This document shows positions 8,542 to 16,896 of a stretch of 64,000 nt of DNA, piece by piece (the stretch's first letter is position 1; each line of letters opens with the position of its first letter). This DNA comes from Desulfobaculum xiamenense (lineage in GTDB: Bacteria; Desulfobacterota; Desulfovibrionia; Desulfovibrionales; Desulfovibrionaceae). The position numbers were made by a program, and so were the translations under genes. The stretch lies in NCBI RefSeq assembly GCF_011927665.1, contig NZ_JAATJA010000002.1, positions 682,001 through 746,000 of the forward strand. The letters are read 5' to 3'. The notes under the pieces were generated by a model. The model was not told the origin of the DNA. It made no database searches and saw nothing but the letters and a program-made list of their open reading frames with translations.

Positions 8542-10641
8542 ATGGTCACGGCGACGCCCATCATCAACGCCTTCACGGCGGGCGAGCTGTCCCGCCACCT
8601 CGACGGCCGCACCGATCACGAGAAGTACTATTCCGGCTGCCGCAGGCTGGAGAACTTCATCACCCGCCCCCACGGCAGCGTGTTCCGCAGGCCGGGCACG
8701 CGCTTCATCGCGCCCGCGCGGCATGCGGACCGCCGGTGCAGGCTTCTGTCCTTCGACTTCAACGCCACGGCCTCGCAAAGCTACGTCATCGAGATGGGCG
8801 ATGGCTATCTGCGCTTTTTCGCGGATGGCGGAATGGTCCTTCGCGAGGACGGAACGCCCTGTGAGATTCCCGCCCCGTGGAGCGCTGCGCAGGTGGACGC
8901 GGTGAACACCGTGCAGAGCGCGGACGTCCTGTATCTCGTCCATCCCGAGGTGTGTCCGCACACCCTGACCCGGCGCGGGCATGACGACTGGGCGCTCGAA
9001 CCCATGGTCTTCCATGCGCCGGGCTGGAACATTGATGTGCTCGGTCCGGACGGCGTGGCGAGCGACGGACGGCAGGGGAACAGCATGTCCCTGCCCGAGG
9101 GAACGCTCTTCGAGGGCTGTTGGCTGGTCCGCTGCGCGGGTGGCGAGGACGGCGGCGAATGGTTCCGCTACCTCGGCACCCGACAGTTGGACGCGCTGGA
9201 CGCGGCCCTCGCGGTGACCTTCCGCGATACGCCGGACAAGGACGCGTCGGACCAGATCGAAAGCATCCGCAAGGCCGACGGCACGGTGCGCGGGGACTTC
9301 TGGCGGCGTGAGAGCGTCTCGCACACCATGCCCAAGGCGTGGAAGGACGGTTCGTGGCCGTCGTGCATCGGATTCTACGAGGACCGCCTCGTCCTGGCGG
9401 CGACGCCGGAGAAGCCGCTGACGCTGTGGCTTTCGCGAACGGGAGCGTACGAGGATTTCCGGCTCAACACGAGCATGTACGATTCCGGCGTGCAGGGCGA
9501 GCCGCTGGACGACGACGCCATCGAAATCACCCTGTCCGGGTCGCGGGTCAATCCCATCCGCTGGGTCATGGATCAGGAGCATCTGCTGGTGGGGACCAAC
9601 GCCTCGGAAATCAAGGTCTGGTCCGGGACCGACGGCGAGGGCATGACGCCCTCGCGCTGCCAGCGCAAACGCCAGTCCGCCCATGGGAGCGCGTCGCTTC
9701 CCGCGCAGCTGGTTTCGGGCACGGTGCTCTACGTCACGCGGACGCGGCGCAAGGTGCGCGAGCTGCTCTTCGATTTCTCCTCCAACAGCTACCGCGCGCC
9801 GGAATTGACGCTTTTGGCCGAGCACGTCACCGGTCCCGGCATCGCGGACATGGACTATGCCCGCGAGCCGGACGGCGTGCTGTGGTGCGTGCGCGACGAC
9901 GGCATGCTCATCGGCTGCACCTATCTGCGCGAGGAGAATGTCCGCTCGTGGCACCGGCATCCGCTGGGCGGAGGCGGCAGGGCGGAATCCGTGGCCGTCA
10001 TTCCCGGTCCGCAAGGCGACGAGGTGTGGCTCGTGGTGCGTCGGACCGTCGCCGGGGCCGAGCGGCGCTACGTGGAGCGGCTGGATCCCGCCTTCGTGGA
10101 GACGGCGGGCGATGCGCGCGACGCGTTTTTCGTGGACAGCGGGCTGACCTATCGCGGCGAAGCCCGGCGGGTCATCTGCGGCATGGAGCATCTGGAGGGC
10201 GAGACCGTGCAGGTGCTGGCCGATGGTTGTGTGCTGGGCGAAAGGATGGTGCGCGAGGGCCGGGTGGACCTCGGGCGCGAGGCGCGGGTGGTGCACATGG
10301 GCCTTGGCTACGCGAGCGTCCTGCAACCCATGCGGCTGGAGATGGGAAGCGCGGGCGGCACGTCGCAGACGCGGCGTAAGCGCATCATGGGCGTGACCCT
10401 TCGCGTGCTCGATTCCGTGGGCGGAAGCGTCTGCGTCGGTGATGACAGGCCCGGTGCGTACGAGGCCATTCTGCCCCATCATTCCGGAGAGCGGGCCGGG
10501 CATGCCCCACGCCTCGATTCCGGCGACAGGCTGGTGCGGCTGTCCGGCGGTTTCGACAGGGACGGCATTTTCACCGTGCGGCAGGATGAGCCGTTGCCCA
10601 TGACGGTGATCTGCTGCGTTCCGGAAGTGGTGGGGGAGTGA
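8542..10641 (+). CDS. Tail tubular protein B (gp12-like nozzle)
   Basis: 699 residues, close to the 700-800 typical of T7-type nozzle proteins. The start INAFTAGELSRHLDGRTDHEKYYSGCRRLENF then FRRPGTRF is the hallmark of the family. The rest is beta-rich with WD-like propeller repeats, as expected of the tail nozzle. No signal peptide or membrane segment is present. It follows tail tube A and precedes the internal-protein genes. Confidence 0.85.
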   Translation: MVTATPIINAFTAGELSRHLDGRTDHEKYYSGCRRLENFITRPHGSVFRRPGTRFIAPARHADRRCRLLSFDFNATASQSYVIEMGDGYLRFFADGGMVLREDGTPCEIPAPWSAAQVDAVNTVQSADVLYLVHPEVCPHTLTRRGHDDWALEPMVFHAPGWNIDVLGPDGVASDGRQGNSMSLPEGTLFEGCWLVRCAGGEDGGEWFRYLGTRQLDALDAALAVTFRDTPDKDASDQIESIRKADGTVRGDFWRRESVSHTMPKAWKDGSWPSCIGFYEDRLVLAATPEKPLTLWLSRTGAYEDFRLNTSMYDSGVQGEPLDDDAIEITLSGSRVNPIRWVMDQEHLLVGTNASEIKVWSGTDGEGMTPSRCQRKRQSAHGSASLPAQLVSGTVLYVTRTRRKVRELLFDFSSNSYRAPELTLLAEHVTGPGIADMDYAREPDGVLWCVRDDGMLIGCTYLREENVRSWHRHPLGGGGRAESVAVIPGPQGDEVWLVVRRTVAGAERRYVERLDPAFVETAGDARDAFFVDSGLTYRGEARRVICGMEHLEGETVQVLADGCVLGERMVREGRVDLGREARVVHMGLGYASVLQPMRLEMGSAGGTSQTRRKRIMGVTLRVLDSVGGSVCVGDDRPGAYEAILPHHSGERAGHAPRLDSGDRLVRLSGGFDRDGIFTVRQDEPLPMTVICCVPEVVGE

Positions 10642-10642
10642 C

Positions 10643-11155
10643 ATGCGGCTCGACATCGTTCCCTTTAGGCCGGAGCACGCGGCGGAACTGGATTTACGGC
10701 CGCTGGACAGCCTCGGGCTGACCGGAGCCGTATGCGGCGGCGACCCGCTGCGGCTTGGGCGCGTGTACGCCGCTGGCGGGCCGGCCTTCACGGGTTTGGT
10801 CGATGGGCGGCCAGTGGCCTGTGCCGGGATTGTGCTCGGCGCGCCGGGCGTGGGCGACGGATGGGCGCTGACCGGCGTGGAGGTGCCGCATTTCGCGCTG
10901 TCGTTTTGCAGGGCGTTCTCGCGCATGCTTCCGGCGCTCATGGCCGAGTGGCATCTCGTTCGCGTGCAGGCGCTGGTGCTGGAGGAGCACGCGACGAGCC
11001 GCCGCTGGCTCGAACGGCTGGGCTTTGAGTGCGAAGGTCTGCTGCGGCGGTTCAGCGGTGGGCGGAACTACTACATTTATGCGAGGTTGAGCGATGGCCT
11101 TTCAAACGTTGACGGCGGGGGCGCTTCTGGCCGTATCCACCGCGATGCGGGTTGA
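10643..11155 (+). CDS. GNAT-fold phage protein (T7 gp13-like)
   Basis: 170 residues. The acetyltransferase-like fold is suggested by ACAGIVLGAPGVGDGWALTGVEV and by the later block ATSRRWLERLGFECEGLLRRFSGGRNYYIYARL. T7 gp13 and relatives have this degenerate fold and occupy the same slot after the nozzle gene. Enzymatic activity is not implied. Homologous-looking sequence ends around YYIYARL, near base 11,090; the remaining 20 residues overlap the next gene by 62 nt, suggesting that the original stop was lost. Confidence 0.7.
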   Translation: MRLDIVPFRPEHAAELDLRPLDSLGLTGAVCGGDPLRLGRVYAAGGPAFTGLVDGRPVACAGIVLGAPGVGDGWALTGVEVPHFALSFCRAFSRMLPALMAEWHLVRVQALVLEEHATSRRWLERLGFECEGLLRRFSGGRNYYIYARLSDGLSNVDGGGASGRIHRDAG

Positions 11156-11558
11156 CGACTACGGAAATCAGGCCCGGATGGCGGGATGGCAGGCCGACGC
11201 CGCGCGTGCGGCCGGGGAGCGCGAGGCCAAGGTGGTGGAGGAGCGGGCGCGGCGCGAGCGCGTGGCCCTCGACGACGCCCGGCGGCGTGCGCTGGCCAGC
11301 GGGCGCGTGGCCCTTGCCGGAAGCGGCATCGACGCCGGGAGCGGTTCCGCCGTGGAGGTGCTGTCCGGCCATGCGGCGGCCTACGAGCGCGAGCTTCTGG
11401 ACATGGAGTTCGATTCGCGGTTGCGGGCGGAAGAAGCCCGCTACGGTGGTGCGTTGCGGTCCGACGCCTTCGGCGATCGCTCGCGCGGGTACGCCCTGCG
11501 CCGCAATCGGACGCTTCTTGAGGCGGGCATTGGCGTGGGGGCGGGTAGGCTGTGGTAG
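11094..11558 (+). CDS. Internal virion protein B-like (gp14-like)
   Basis: 154 residues. It opens with a short hydrophobic stretch (about 6-18), then a long charged helix (about 30-75) with the block RVALAGSGIDAGSGSAVEVL. That block, small residues after an Ala-rich helix, is common in gp14-like internal core proteins, which are ejected into the host envelope with the DNA. It overlaps the previous gene by 62 nt in another frame. Confidence 0.6.
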   Translation: MAFQTLTAGALLAVSTAMRVDDYGNQARMAGWQADAARAAGEREAKVVEERARRERVALDDARRRALASGRVALAGSGIDAGSGSAVEVLSGHAAAYERELLDMEFDSRLRAEEARYGGALRSDAFGDRSRGYALRRNRTLLEAGIGVGAGRLW

Positions 11559-11582
11559 GCGCGACGCGCGGGGAGGTGAGGC

Positions 11583-12950
11583 ATGGCTGAGATTCGCGTG
11601 ACGAACGACGCGGTGCGGGGGAAGAGCCCCGCGCTTGTGGCGGCGCTGTCCTCGCAGGAGCGACGGCTCGACGCCTGCCGCATGGCGGATGACGAGGCTG
11701 CGTGCATGGTGGAGATTCTGCGGGGCGTGGCCGGAATCGTGGATGGTGCGACCGACGGCGAGGCCCTGCGCGAGGAACTCGACGGGCACCGGGAACGGGT
11801 GCTCGATGGCGTGGACGATCCGCAGATGCGGGAGCGGCTCCAGCGCTTCCACGAATGTGAGGTGCGTCGGCGTATGACCGAGCGCCGTGTGGACGGCGTG
11901 TTGCGCGAGCGCGGGGAGCGTGTGGAGCGCCTTGCTGCGGACCTCGATCACCTTGCGGACCGTGCGGCGGCTGTGGATGGAGCGGCTGCGGACAGGGAAC
12001 TGTCGCTCATCGCCAAGCGTCTCGATGCCGCTGCGGCGTGGCTGCGCCCCGGCGAAGGCGAGGCGCTGGCCGAATCGGTACGCTCCGAGATCGTGGTGCG
12101 ACGCGCCCGGCGGCTCATTGAGAGTGGCGTGGATGCGTGCTCCGAGGGCGTCTGTCTGGACGGCGTTGCCCCCGCGCGTGTGGAGGAGGTGCGCCGTGTG
12201 GCGCTTCGCGGCCGCGTGCGGCGCGTCATGGAGCGCCTGTCGCGGGAGTGCGTGGGTCCTGATGGCCGAACGGACTGGGACGTAGCCGGTTCGCGGCTGG
12301 TCACGGACGAGGGGCGGGCGGAACTGGACGTTGACGTCGAGGTCGCGACGCTGGCGACCGCGGAATGCCGCATTCGAGCTGCCATGGAACAGAGCGATCA
12401 GGCGGCGCGGCGCGAGGGGGAGCGCTGTGCGGCGCTGGATGGCATTTTCTCCGCCCATGGCAAAGGCGACGCGGCGGCGCTCATGGCGGCGCTTGGCGAG
12501 GCGGAAGGGCTGTTTTTGGCTGACGAGCGCGAGTGCGTCGCCCGCGCGTTGGCTACGGCGGTGTGGACAACGCGTCCCGGTGCGCTGTGCGAGGGCGCTA
12601 TGGCTGCGCTGACTGGTGCGGTCGGCGTGTCGGACGTTCGGGTTCGCATTGGGGTGGACTATGCGCCTGACGACGCAGAGCGCGTGGCGAAGCTCGTTTC
12701 GCGGCGTGGCGAGGCGTGGGTGCCGCTTCTGCGGCGGGCCGTGGAGCGCGTAGGCGCAGCGTTCGCCGGGGACGATGTCGGGCGCTTTTGCGCGGATTGC
12801 GCCCTGCGTGATCTGCTGTGTCGTTTGGAGGCCCTTGGCGGCGACGTGGCGCTTCTCGATGCGCTGACGCCGGGCAGCGGTACCTGTGTGGTGGAACGCA
12901 TTGTCGCCGCGTATGGCGGCGCTTTGGACGCGGCGATGCCCATTGTGTGA
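11583..12950 (+). CDS. Putative internal virion protein (large, helical)
   Basis: 455 residues, almost entirely alpha-helical by composition and very rich in Arg, Glu, Ala and Val. No enzymatic motif is visible. Position after the gp14-like gene suggests the internal core protein that follows in podoviruses (gp15-like). Those proteins are usually larger (about 700 residues), so this one may be shortened. It is the last prophage gene; host sequence follows within 100 bp. Function is inferred from position only. Confidence 0.5.
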   Translation: MAEIRVTNDAVRGKSPALVAALSSQERRLDACRMADDEAACMVEILRGVAGIVDGATDGEALREELDGHRERVLDGVDDPQMRERLQRFHECEVRRRMTERRVDGVLRERGERVERLAADLDHLADRAAAVDGAAADRELSLIAKRLDAAAAWLRPGEGEALAESVRSEIVVRRARRLIESGVDACSEGVCLDGVAPARVEEVRRVALRGRVRRVMERLSRECVGPDGRTDWDVAGSRLVTDEGRAELDVDVEVATLATAECRIRAAMEQSDQAARREGERCAALDGIFSAHGKGDAAALMAALGEAEGLFLADERECVARALATAVWTTRPGALCEGAMAALTGAVGVSDVRVRIGVDYAPDDAERVAKLVSRRGEAWVPLLRRAVERVGAAFAGDDVGRFCADCALRDLLCRLEALGGDVALLDALTPGSGTCVVERIVAAYGGALDAAMPIV

Positions 12951-12999
12951 CGGCGTGGCGGGTCCATCTCATGCGCGGTTGGTGAGCGCGGAAAACGGG

Positions 13000-13026
13000 A
13001 AAGCCCCGGCCATTGGCCGGGGCTTT
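13000..13026. terminator. Bidirectional terminator at prophage/host boundary
   Basis: AAAGCCCCGGCC (13000-13011) and GGCCGGGGCTTT (13015-13026) form a perfect 12-bp stem with a 3-nt loop. The A and T runs within the stem let it act on both strands, ending the prophage operon from the left and marC from the right. On the - strand it is followed by CCCGTTTTCC. Confidence 0.85.
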
Positions 13027-13057
13027 CGTCGTCTGGTCATGCGGACGGGGTGCCCGT

Positions 13058-13648
13058 CTACATGAGGAAATTCTTGATGCCGGTGAAGATGATCTGCGCG
13101 GCCAGCGCGGCCAGCACGAGGCCGGAGAGCTTGGTTAGGATTTCGATGCCCATCTTGCCGAGGGCCTTCTCGATGCGCGAGGCCGAGTAGAGGATCGCGC
13201 CAAGGCAGATAACGGCGGCGAACAGTGCGCCGAAGCCGATGGCCTGCTGCACGGCGTCGGGCAGACCGGCGCTCATGACCATCATGACGCCCACGGTGGC
13301 GGGACCGATGGTGATGGGAATGGACAGCGGCACCACGCTGATGTCGCCGTCTCCGGTCTGGATTTTGCCGCCCTTTTGCCCCTGCACGAGGGACACGGCG
13401 GAGAGGAACAGCAGTGCGCCCGCGCCGATGCGGAAGCTGTCGAGCGTGATGCCGAGAATCTCGAACAGCGGGTTGCCGAAGAAGAAGATCACGCCGCACA
13501 GCACGATGTTGGAAATCGTGACGCGGATGGCGATGCCACGCTGCTCCGCGCGTGTCATGCCCTTGGTCATGGCCAGGAACATGGACAGCACGAAGAATGG
13601 CGCGAGCACGAAGAAGAATTTGGTGAAAACGCTGATGAACAGGTTCAT
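13058..13648 (-). CDS. marC: MarC family integral membrane protein
   Basis: 196 residues from the ATG at 13648, which has GGGGGCAAG upstream. About six membrane helices are visible, including a central IPITIGPATVGVMMVMSAG segment typical of MarC/NAAT proteins. Early annotation linked MarC to multiple antibiotic resistance, but its real substrate is unsettled. The gene is monocistronic: it ends at the shared terminator with the prophage and diverges from nothing obvious upstream. The N-terminal 20 codons available upstream lack a good ribosome site. Confidence 0.88.
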   Translation of the reverse strand: MNLFISVFTKFFFVLAPFFVLSMFLAMTKGMTRAEQRGIAIRVTISNIVLCGVIFFFGNPLFEILGITLDSFRIGAGALLFLSAVSLVQGQKGGKIQTGDGDISVVPLSIPITIGPATVGVMMVMSAGLPDAVQQAIGFGALFAAVICLGAILYSASRIEKALGKMGIEILTKLSGLVLAALAAQIIFTGIKNFLM

Positions 13649-13912
13649 CGTCTTGCCCCCATGCGAAAGACGGTGTGTTGCGATGCACTCGGGAGAGTGC
13701 CGAATCAAGCGGGTGGTCTACAGGGTGGCGTGGCGCGGCGTCAACCGGATTCAGGGACTTGTTTGCGTGGTCAATGAATAACATGCCGGAATATCGGGCG
13801 AAGATGTTTCGTCCGTTGTCGCGGCGGCGTGTCACTGTGCATTTATGGGAGCGGGACGGTGCGTGTGGAGCGCGTCGATGGCGTACGCTCCTGCGTGGCG
13901 ATGCGCAGGGGA

Positions 13913-15217
13913 TCAGTCTCGGTCGTTTGGAATGCCTTCGGTGGCGATGCGTTTGGCGTCGTCGCGCTCGCGCAGGAGGTCTTCAATGTAGGCGAGGAGC
14001 TGGTGCACGGTGGTGTCCTTGCGGGGGGCGGGCTGCGCGTCCGCCGCGCGAAGCGAGCGCTCGGCGGCGGTCCAGTCGCCAAGGTTCCATGCGGCGTAGG
14101 CGTCGAGCACGAGGGCGCGGCGGTTGGCGGCGTTGGTCGCGAGGCATGCGGCGAGCGTGGCGCGGCAGTCGGCGAAGCGTCCGGCGTCGAAGAGGATGCG
14201 GGCCTTGTCCATGTACAGGTCCTGCGCCGGGGTGGCGGCGAGGGCTGTGTCGAGCAGGGCGATGGCGCGCTCCGTGCGGCCGGTGCTGGCCAGTGCTCGC
14301 GCGGCCTTGCGCGTGGGTGCCATGCGGCGGGTATCGTCCGTGGCGTTGGTCGTGTTTGCCTCATGGACGGCATTCGCGTTCGGGGCCTCGTTCGCGCGGT
14401 CGGCGTCGTCGTGGCGCAGCAGGCAACGCACGGCTTCGAGCGGCGCGTCGAGGGAGAAGTAGATGTCGGCCAGCGTGGACCAGTCCGAAGGGCTGGCTGG
14501 GCCGATGCGGCAGGCGATTTCGAGGGCCGCCGCAGCACCTGCGGTGTTGTCGCGCATGAGGCGCACATGGCCGAGGAGTCGCCACAGGCGCGTCTGGTCC
14601 GGGTGCCGGGAGAGCGTGGCATCCAGCACGCTCTCCGCCTCCGCGAGGGCCGGGATGCGCAGGCAGGCGTGGGCCATGAGTTCCGCCCATGCCGGTTCCA
14701 CAGCCGGGACCACGGCGAACAGGGCGCGCAAGAGGTCGCGGCAGCGCGTGGCGTTGTCGGCGCGGAAGGCCTCGGCCGCCGCGTGGTACAGCAGAACGTG
14801 CTCGGTGCCGTCGAGGCTGTAGGCCTTTTCGAACAGGCGCGATGCCTCGGCGTGGCGTTCGCTTTCCGAGAGGGTCAGCGCGTAGTTGCGGCAGAGGAGC
14901 GCATTGTCCGGCGCGGTTTCGTATCCCTTCTCAAAGGCGATGCGGGCCTTGTCCACCTCGCCGAGGGTCCAGTGGGCGTTGCCGAGTGCCAGTAGCACCT
15001 CCGCAACGGGGTGTTCCTCGTGCCGGGCGATGCATTTTTCGAGGATGGCCACGGCGCGCGCGGCGTCGTCATGCTCCATGGCTTCTTGCGCGGCGCATAG
15101 GGCCTGCACGGCGAAATCCGGCATGCGCGAGGCAAGGGCCGCTGCGGGGGCGCAGGACGCCAGCACAAGGCACAGGACGGCAAGTGTCCGAAATATGCGT
15201 GAAGCTGTGTGTCGCAT
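13913..15217 (-). CDS. Periplasmic TPR protein of the TonB operon
   Basis: 434 residues. The start at 15217 gives a clean signal peptide (about 1-28, hydrophobic core LAVLCLVLASCAPAAALA). The cysteine in LASCAPA could be a lipobox, but the site is imperfect. The mature part is a series of TPR-like helical pairs, for example GNAHWTLGEVDKARIAFEKGYETAPDN and the block around RDNTAGAAAALEIACRIGP. TPR proteins are common final genes of TtpC-ExbB-ExbD-TonB clusters, where they aid TonB2-type energisation. Last gene of the long operon. Confidence 0.8.
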   Translation of the reverse strand: MRHTASRIFRTLAVLCLVLASCAPAAALASRMPDFAVQALCAAQEAMEHDDAARAVAILEKCIARHEEHPVAEVLLALGNAHWTLGEVDKARIAFEKGYETAPDNALLCRNYALTLSESERHAEASRLFEKAYSLDGTEHVLLYHAAAEAFRADNATRCRDLLRALFAVVPAVEPAWAELMAHACLRIPALAEAESVLDATLSRHPDQTRLWRLLGHVRLMRDNTAGAAAALEIACRIGPASPSDWSTLADIYFSLDAPLEAVRCLLRHDDADRANEAPNANAVHEANTTNATDDTRRMAPTRKAARALASTGRTERAIALLDTALAATPAQDLYMDKARILFDAGRFADCRATLAACLATNAANRRALVLDAYAAWNLGDWTAAERSLRAADAQPAPRKDTTVHQLLAYIEDLLRERDDAKRIATEGIPNDRD

Positions 15218-15221
15218 GGCG

Positions 15222-15899
15222 TCAGGAATCCAGATCGAAACGCAGGGGAACCTCCACCCACGTGGGCACGGCGCTGCCCTGATATACGCCGGGATGGAAG
15301 CGCCAGCGGGCCACGGCGTCGAGCACGGCGGCCTCGAACACGCCCTGCGGTTCGGCGCGGACGATGACGGGGCGCGAGACGTTGCCTGCGGCGTCCACGA
15401 GGAAGCGCACGGTGACCACGCCGGTGATGCCCTTGCGCCGGGCGGTGTAGGGGTAGACGGGGCGCACCGGCCGCGTGAGCCGGGGCGGCGTGTCCACCTC
15501 GCCGAGTTCGAATCCCGCGCTTGGCGTGGATATGGACGGCGCGGCGCTGGCGAGCATGGACGGGTCCACGCGCATGGCGGCGGCCAGCGGCGGAGCCGGG
15601 TCGAAGGCGATGTCCGGCGGGGTGACGTCCGGCCGGGGGCGCGGGGTGCGCTCGGGCCGGGGCAGGTGCGTGCGCGGCGTCTCACGCGGGGTTTCGCGCG
15701 GCGGGCGGCGCAGGACCTGCGGTTCCTCGTTCTTGGGCAGAGGCGGCGGAAGCTGGGCGAGCAGGAAGGCATCGCCGTAGTCGGGCGGCTCCGGTGTGCG
15801 GCGCGCGTCCGTGAGCAGCGGCAGGCTGCAAAAGAGCACGGTGTTGATGACCAGCGCGACCACGGTGGCCGCGATGGGGCGCAGCGTGCGGGCGCTCAC
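15222..15899 (-). CDS. tonB: TonB family energy transducer
   Basis: 225 residues from a GTG at 15899 that overlaps the exbD stop as GTGA. One N-terminal membrane helix (about 10-28) is followed by a Pro/Arg-rich periplasmic linker (about 48-100, many RPPRETPRETP-type motifs). The C-terminal TonB domain (about 145-225) carries YPYTARRKGITGVVTVRFLVDAAGNV and AVARWRFHPG. It transmits the proton-motive force from ExbB/ExbD to the outer-membrane receptor encoded at the operon start. Confidence 0.92.
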   Translation of the reverse strand: MSARTLRPIAATVVALVINTVLFCSLPLLTDARRTPEPPDYGDAFLLAQLPPPLPKNEEPQVLRRPPRETPRETPRTHLPRPERTPRPRPDVTPPDIAFDPAPPLAAAMRVDPSMLASAAPSISTPSAGFELGEVDTPPRLTRPVRPVYPYTARRKGITGVVTVRFLVDAAGNVSRPVIVRAEPQGVFEAAVLDAVARWRFHPGVYQGSAVPTWVEVPLRFDLDS

Positions 15900-16309
15900 T
15901 GGGGCCTCCGGGCGGCCACGCTGACGTTGGCCGCTCCGGCGAGGCGGCAGGCGTCGAGCACGGTGATGACCGTGCCGGTGCGGCTGTCGCGGTCCGCCGC
16001 GATGACCACGGACCCGCCGGGCGTTTCGGCGAGGAAGCGCTCCACGTGGGCGCGCACGAGGCGCAGGTCCACGGGCCTGCCCGCGATGTGCACGCTGCCC
16101 GCCTCGGTGACGCCGATGACCATGCCCGCCTTGTCCTTGACCGAGGCCGTGGCGGCGGTGGGACGCTGCACGTCCACGCCGGACTCGCGCACGAAGTTCG
16201 TGGTCACGAGGAAGAAGATGAGCAGGATGAAGATCATGTCGATGAGCGGGGCCATGTTTAGCTCCACGCCCCGACCGCGACGTCTGCGGCTGTAGCGGAT
16301 GCTGTTCAT
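15896..16309 (-). CDS. exbD: ExbD/TolR biopolymer transport protein
   Basis: 137 residues. A basic N-terminus (RRRRGRG) precedes a single membrane helix with the functional Asp in APLIDMIFILLIFFLVTT. A periplasmic domain then ends in the block ADRDSRTGTVITVLDACRLAGAANVSVA, typical of ExbD. The gene overlaps exbB upstream and tonB downstream by 4 nt each, so the three are coupled. Confidence 0.93.
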   Translation of the reverse strand: MNSIRYSRRRRGRGVELNMAPLIDMIFILLIFFLVTTNFVRESGVDVQRPTAATASVKDKAGMVIGVTEAGSVHIAGRPVDLRLVRAHVERFLAETPGGSVVIAADRDSRTGTVITVLDACRLAGAANVSVAARRPQ

Positions 16310-16896
16310 GCCGCCTCCCGCCGCGCGGTGCCCCGCGGGAGCTGGAGACAGAACCGCTTGATGCGTCCGCGCAGGCGTTCGGCCCTGCGGCGCAGCATGT
16401 TCCCGGCAAGCAGGCCCGGAACGGCGACCACGAGGCCCGCCTGCGTGGAAATGAGCGCGGCGGAGATGCCCGACGCCATGGCGCGGGCGTTGCCGGTGCC
16501 GAAGCGGGTGATGGCGTCGAAGGTGTCGATCATGCCAGAGACGGTGCCAAGCAGCCCCAGAAGCGGGGCCAGCGAGGCCAGCACGAAGACCGAGGCGATG
16601 CGGCTGCCCGCGCGGCGCGACTGCTCGTGGCGCAGGCGTTCGAGGAGCCTGCGGTCCAGCTTGGCGTTGCCGGTGCGTCCGGCGAGCCAGCCGCCGACGA
16701 TGGCGCGTTGCCAGCCGTTGCCCGCGTCACTCTTCAGACAATCGGCGAGGGGGGCCTCCTCGCGCTTGAGGGCCGTAAGTTCCATGAACTTGCGCACGGC
16801 GAGCCACCACATGAGACCCGATGCCGCGGCAAGGGGAAGCATGACCGGACCGCCTCCGGCGAAATGGTCGCTCATGGCCGCAAGCAGATCATGCAT
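16306..16896 (-). CDS. exbB: ExbB proton-channel protein (short form)
   Basis: 196 residues from ATG 16896. It has three membrane segments: one near residues 18-35 and two in the C-terminal half around SLAPLLGLLGTVSGMIDTF and STQAGLVVAVPGLLAGNML. These last two are the conserved MotA/TolQ/ExbB channel motifs. It is the ordinary ExbB of the TonB2-type complex and pairs with the longer TtpC-like protein just upstream, whose 3' end it overlaps by 8 nt. Confidence 0.92.
   Translation of the reverse strand: MHDLLAAMSDHFAGGGPVMLPLAAASGLMWWLAVRKFMELTALKREEAPLADCLKSDAGNGWQRAIVGGWLAGRTGNAKLDRRLLERLRHEQSRRAGSRIASVFVLASLAPLLGLLGTVSGMIDTFDAITRFGTGNARAMASGISAALISTQAGLVVAVPGLLAGNMLRRRAERLRGRIKRFCLQLPRGTARREAA

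Noticed and set aside
7954-10941. 995-residue open frame on the - strand in the prophage
   Set aside because: Antisense to the tail tube genes in high-GC sequence, with His/Pro/Arg-biased composition and no recognisable domain.
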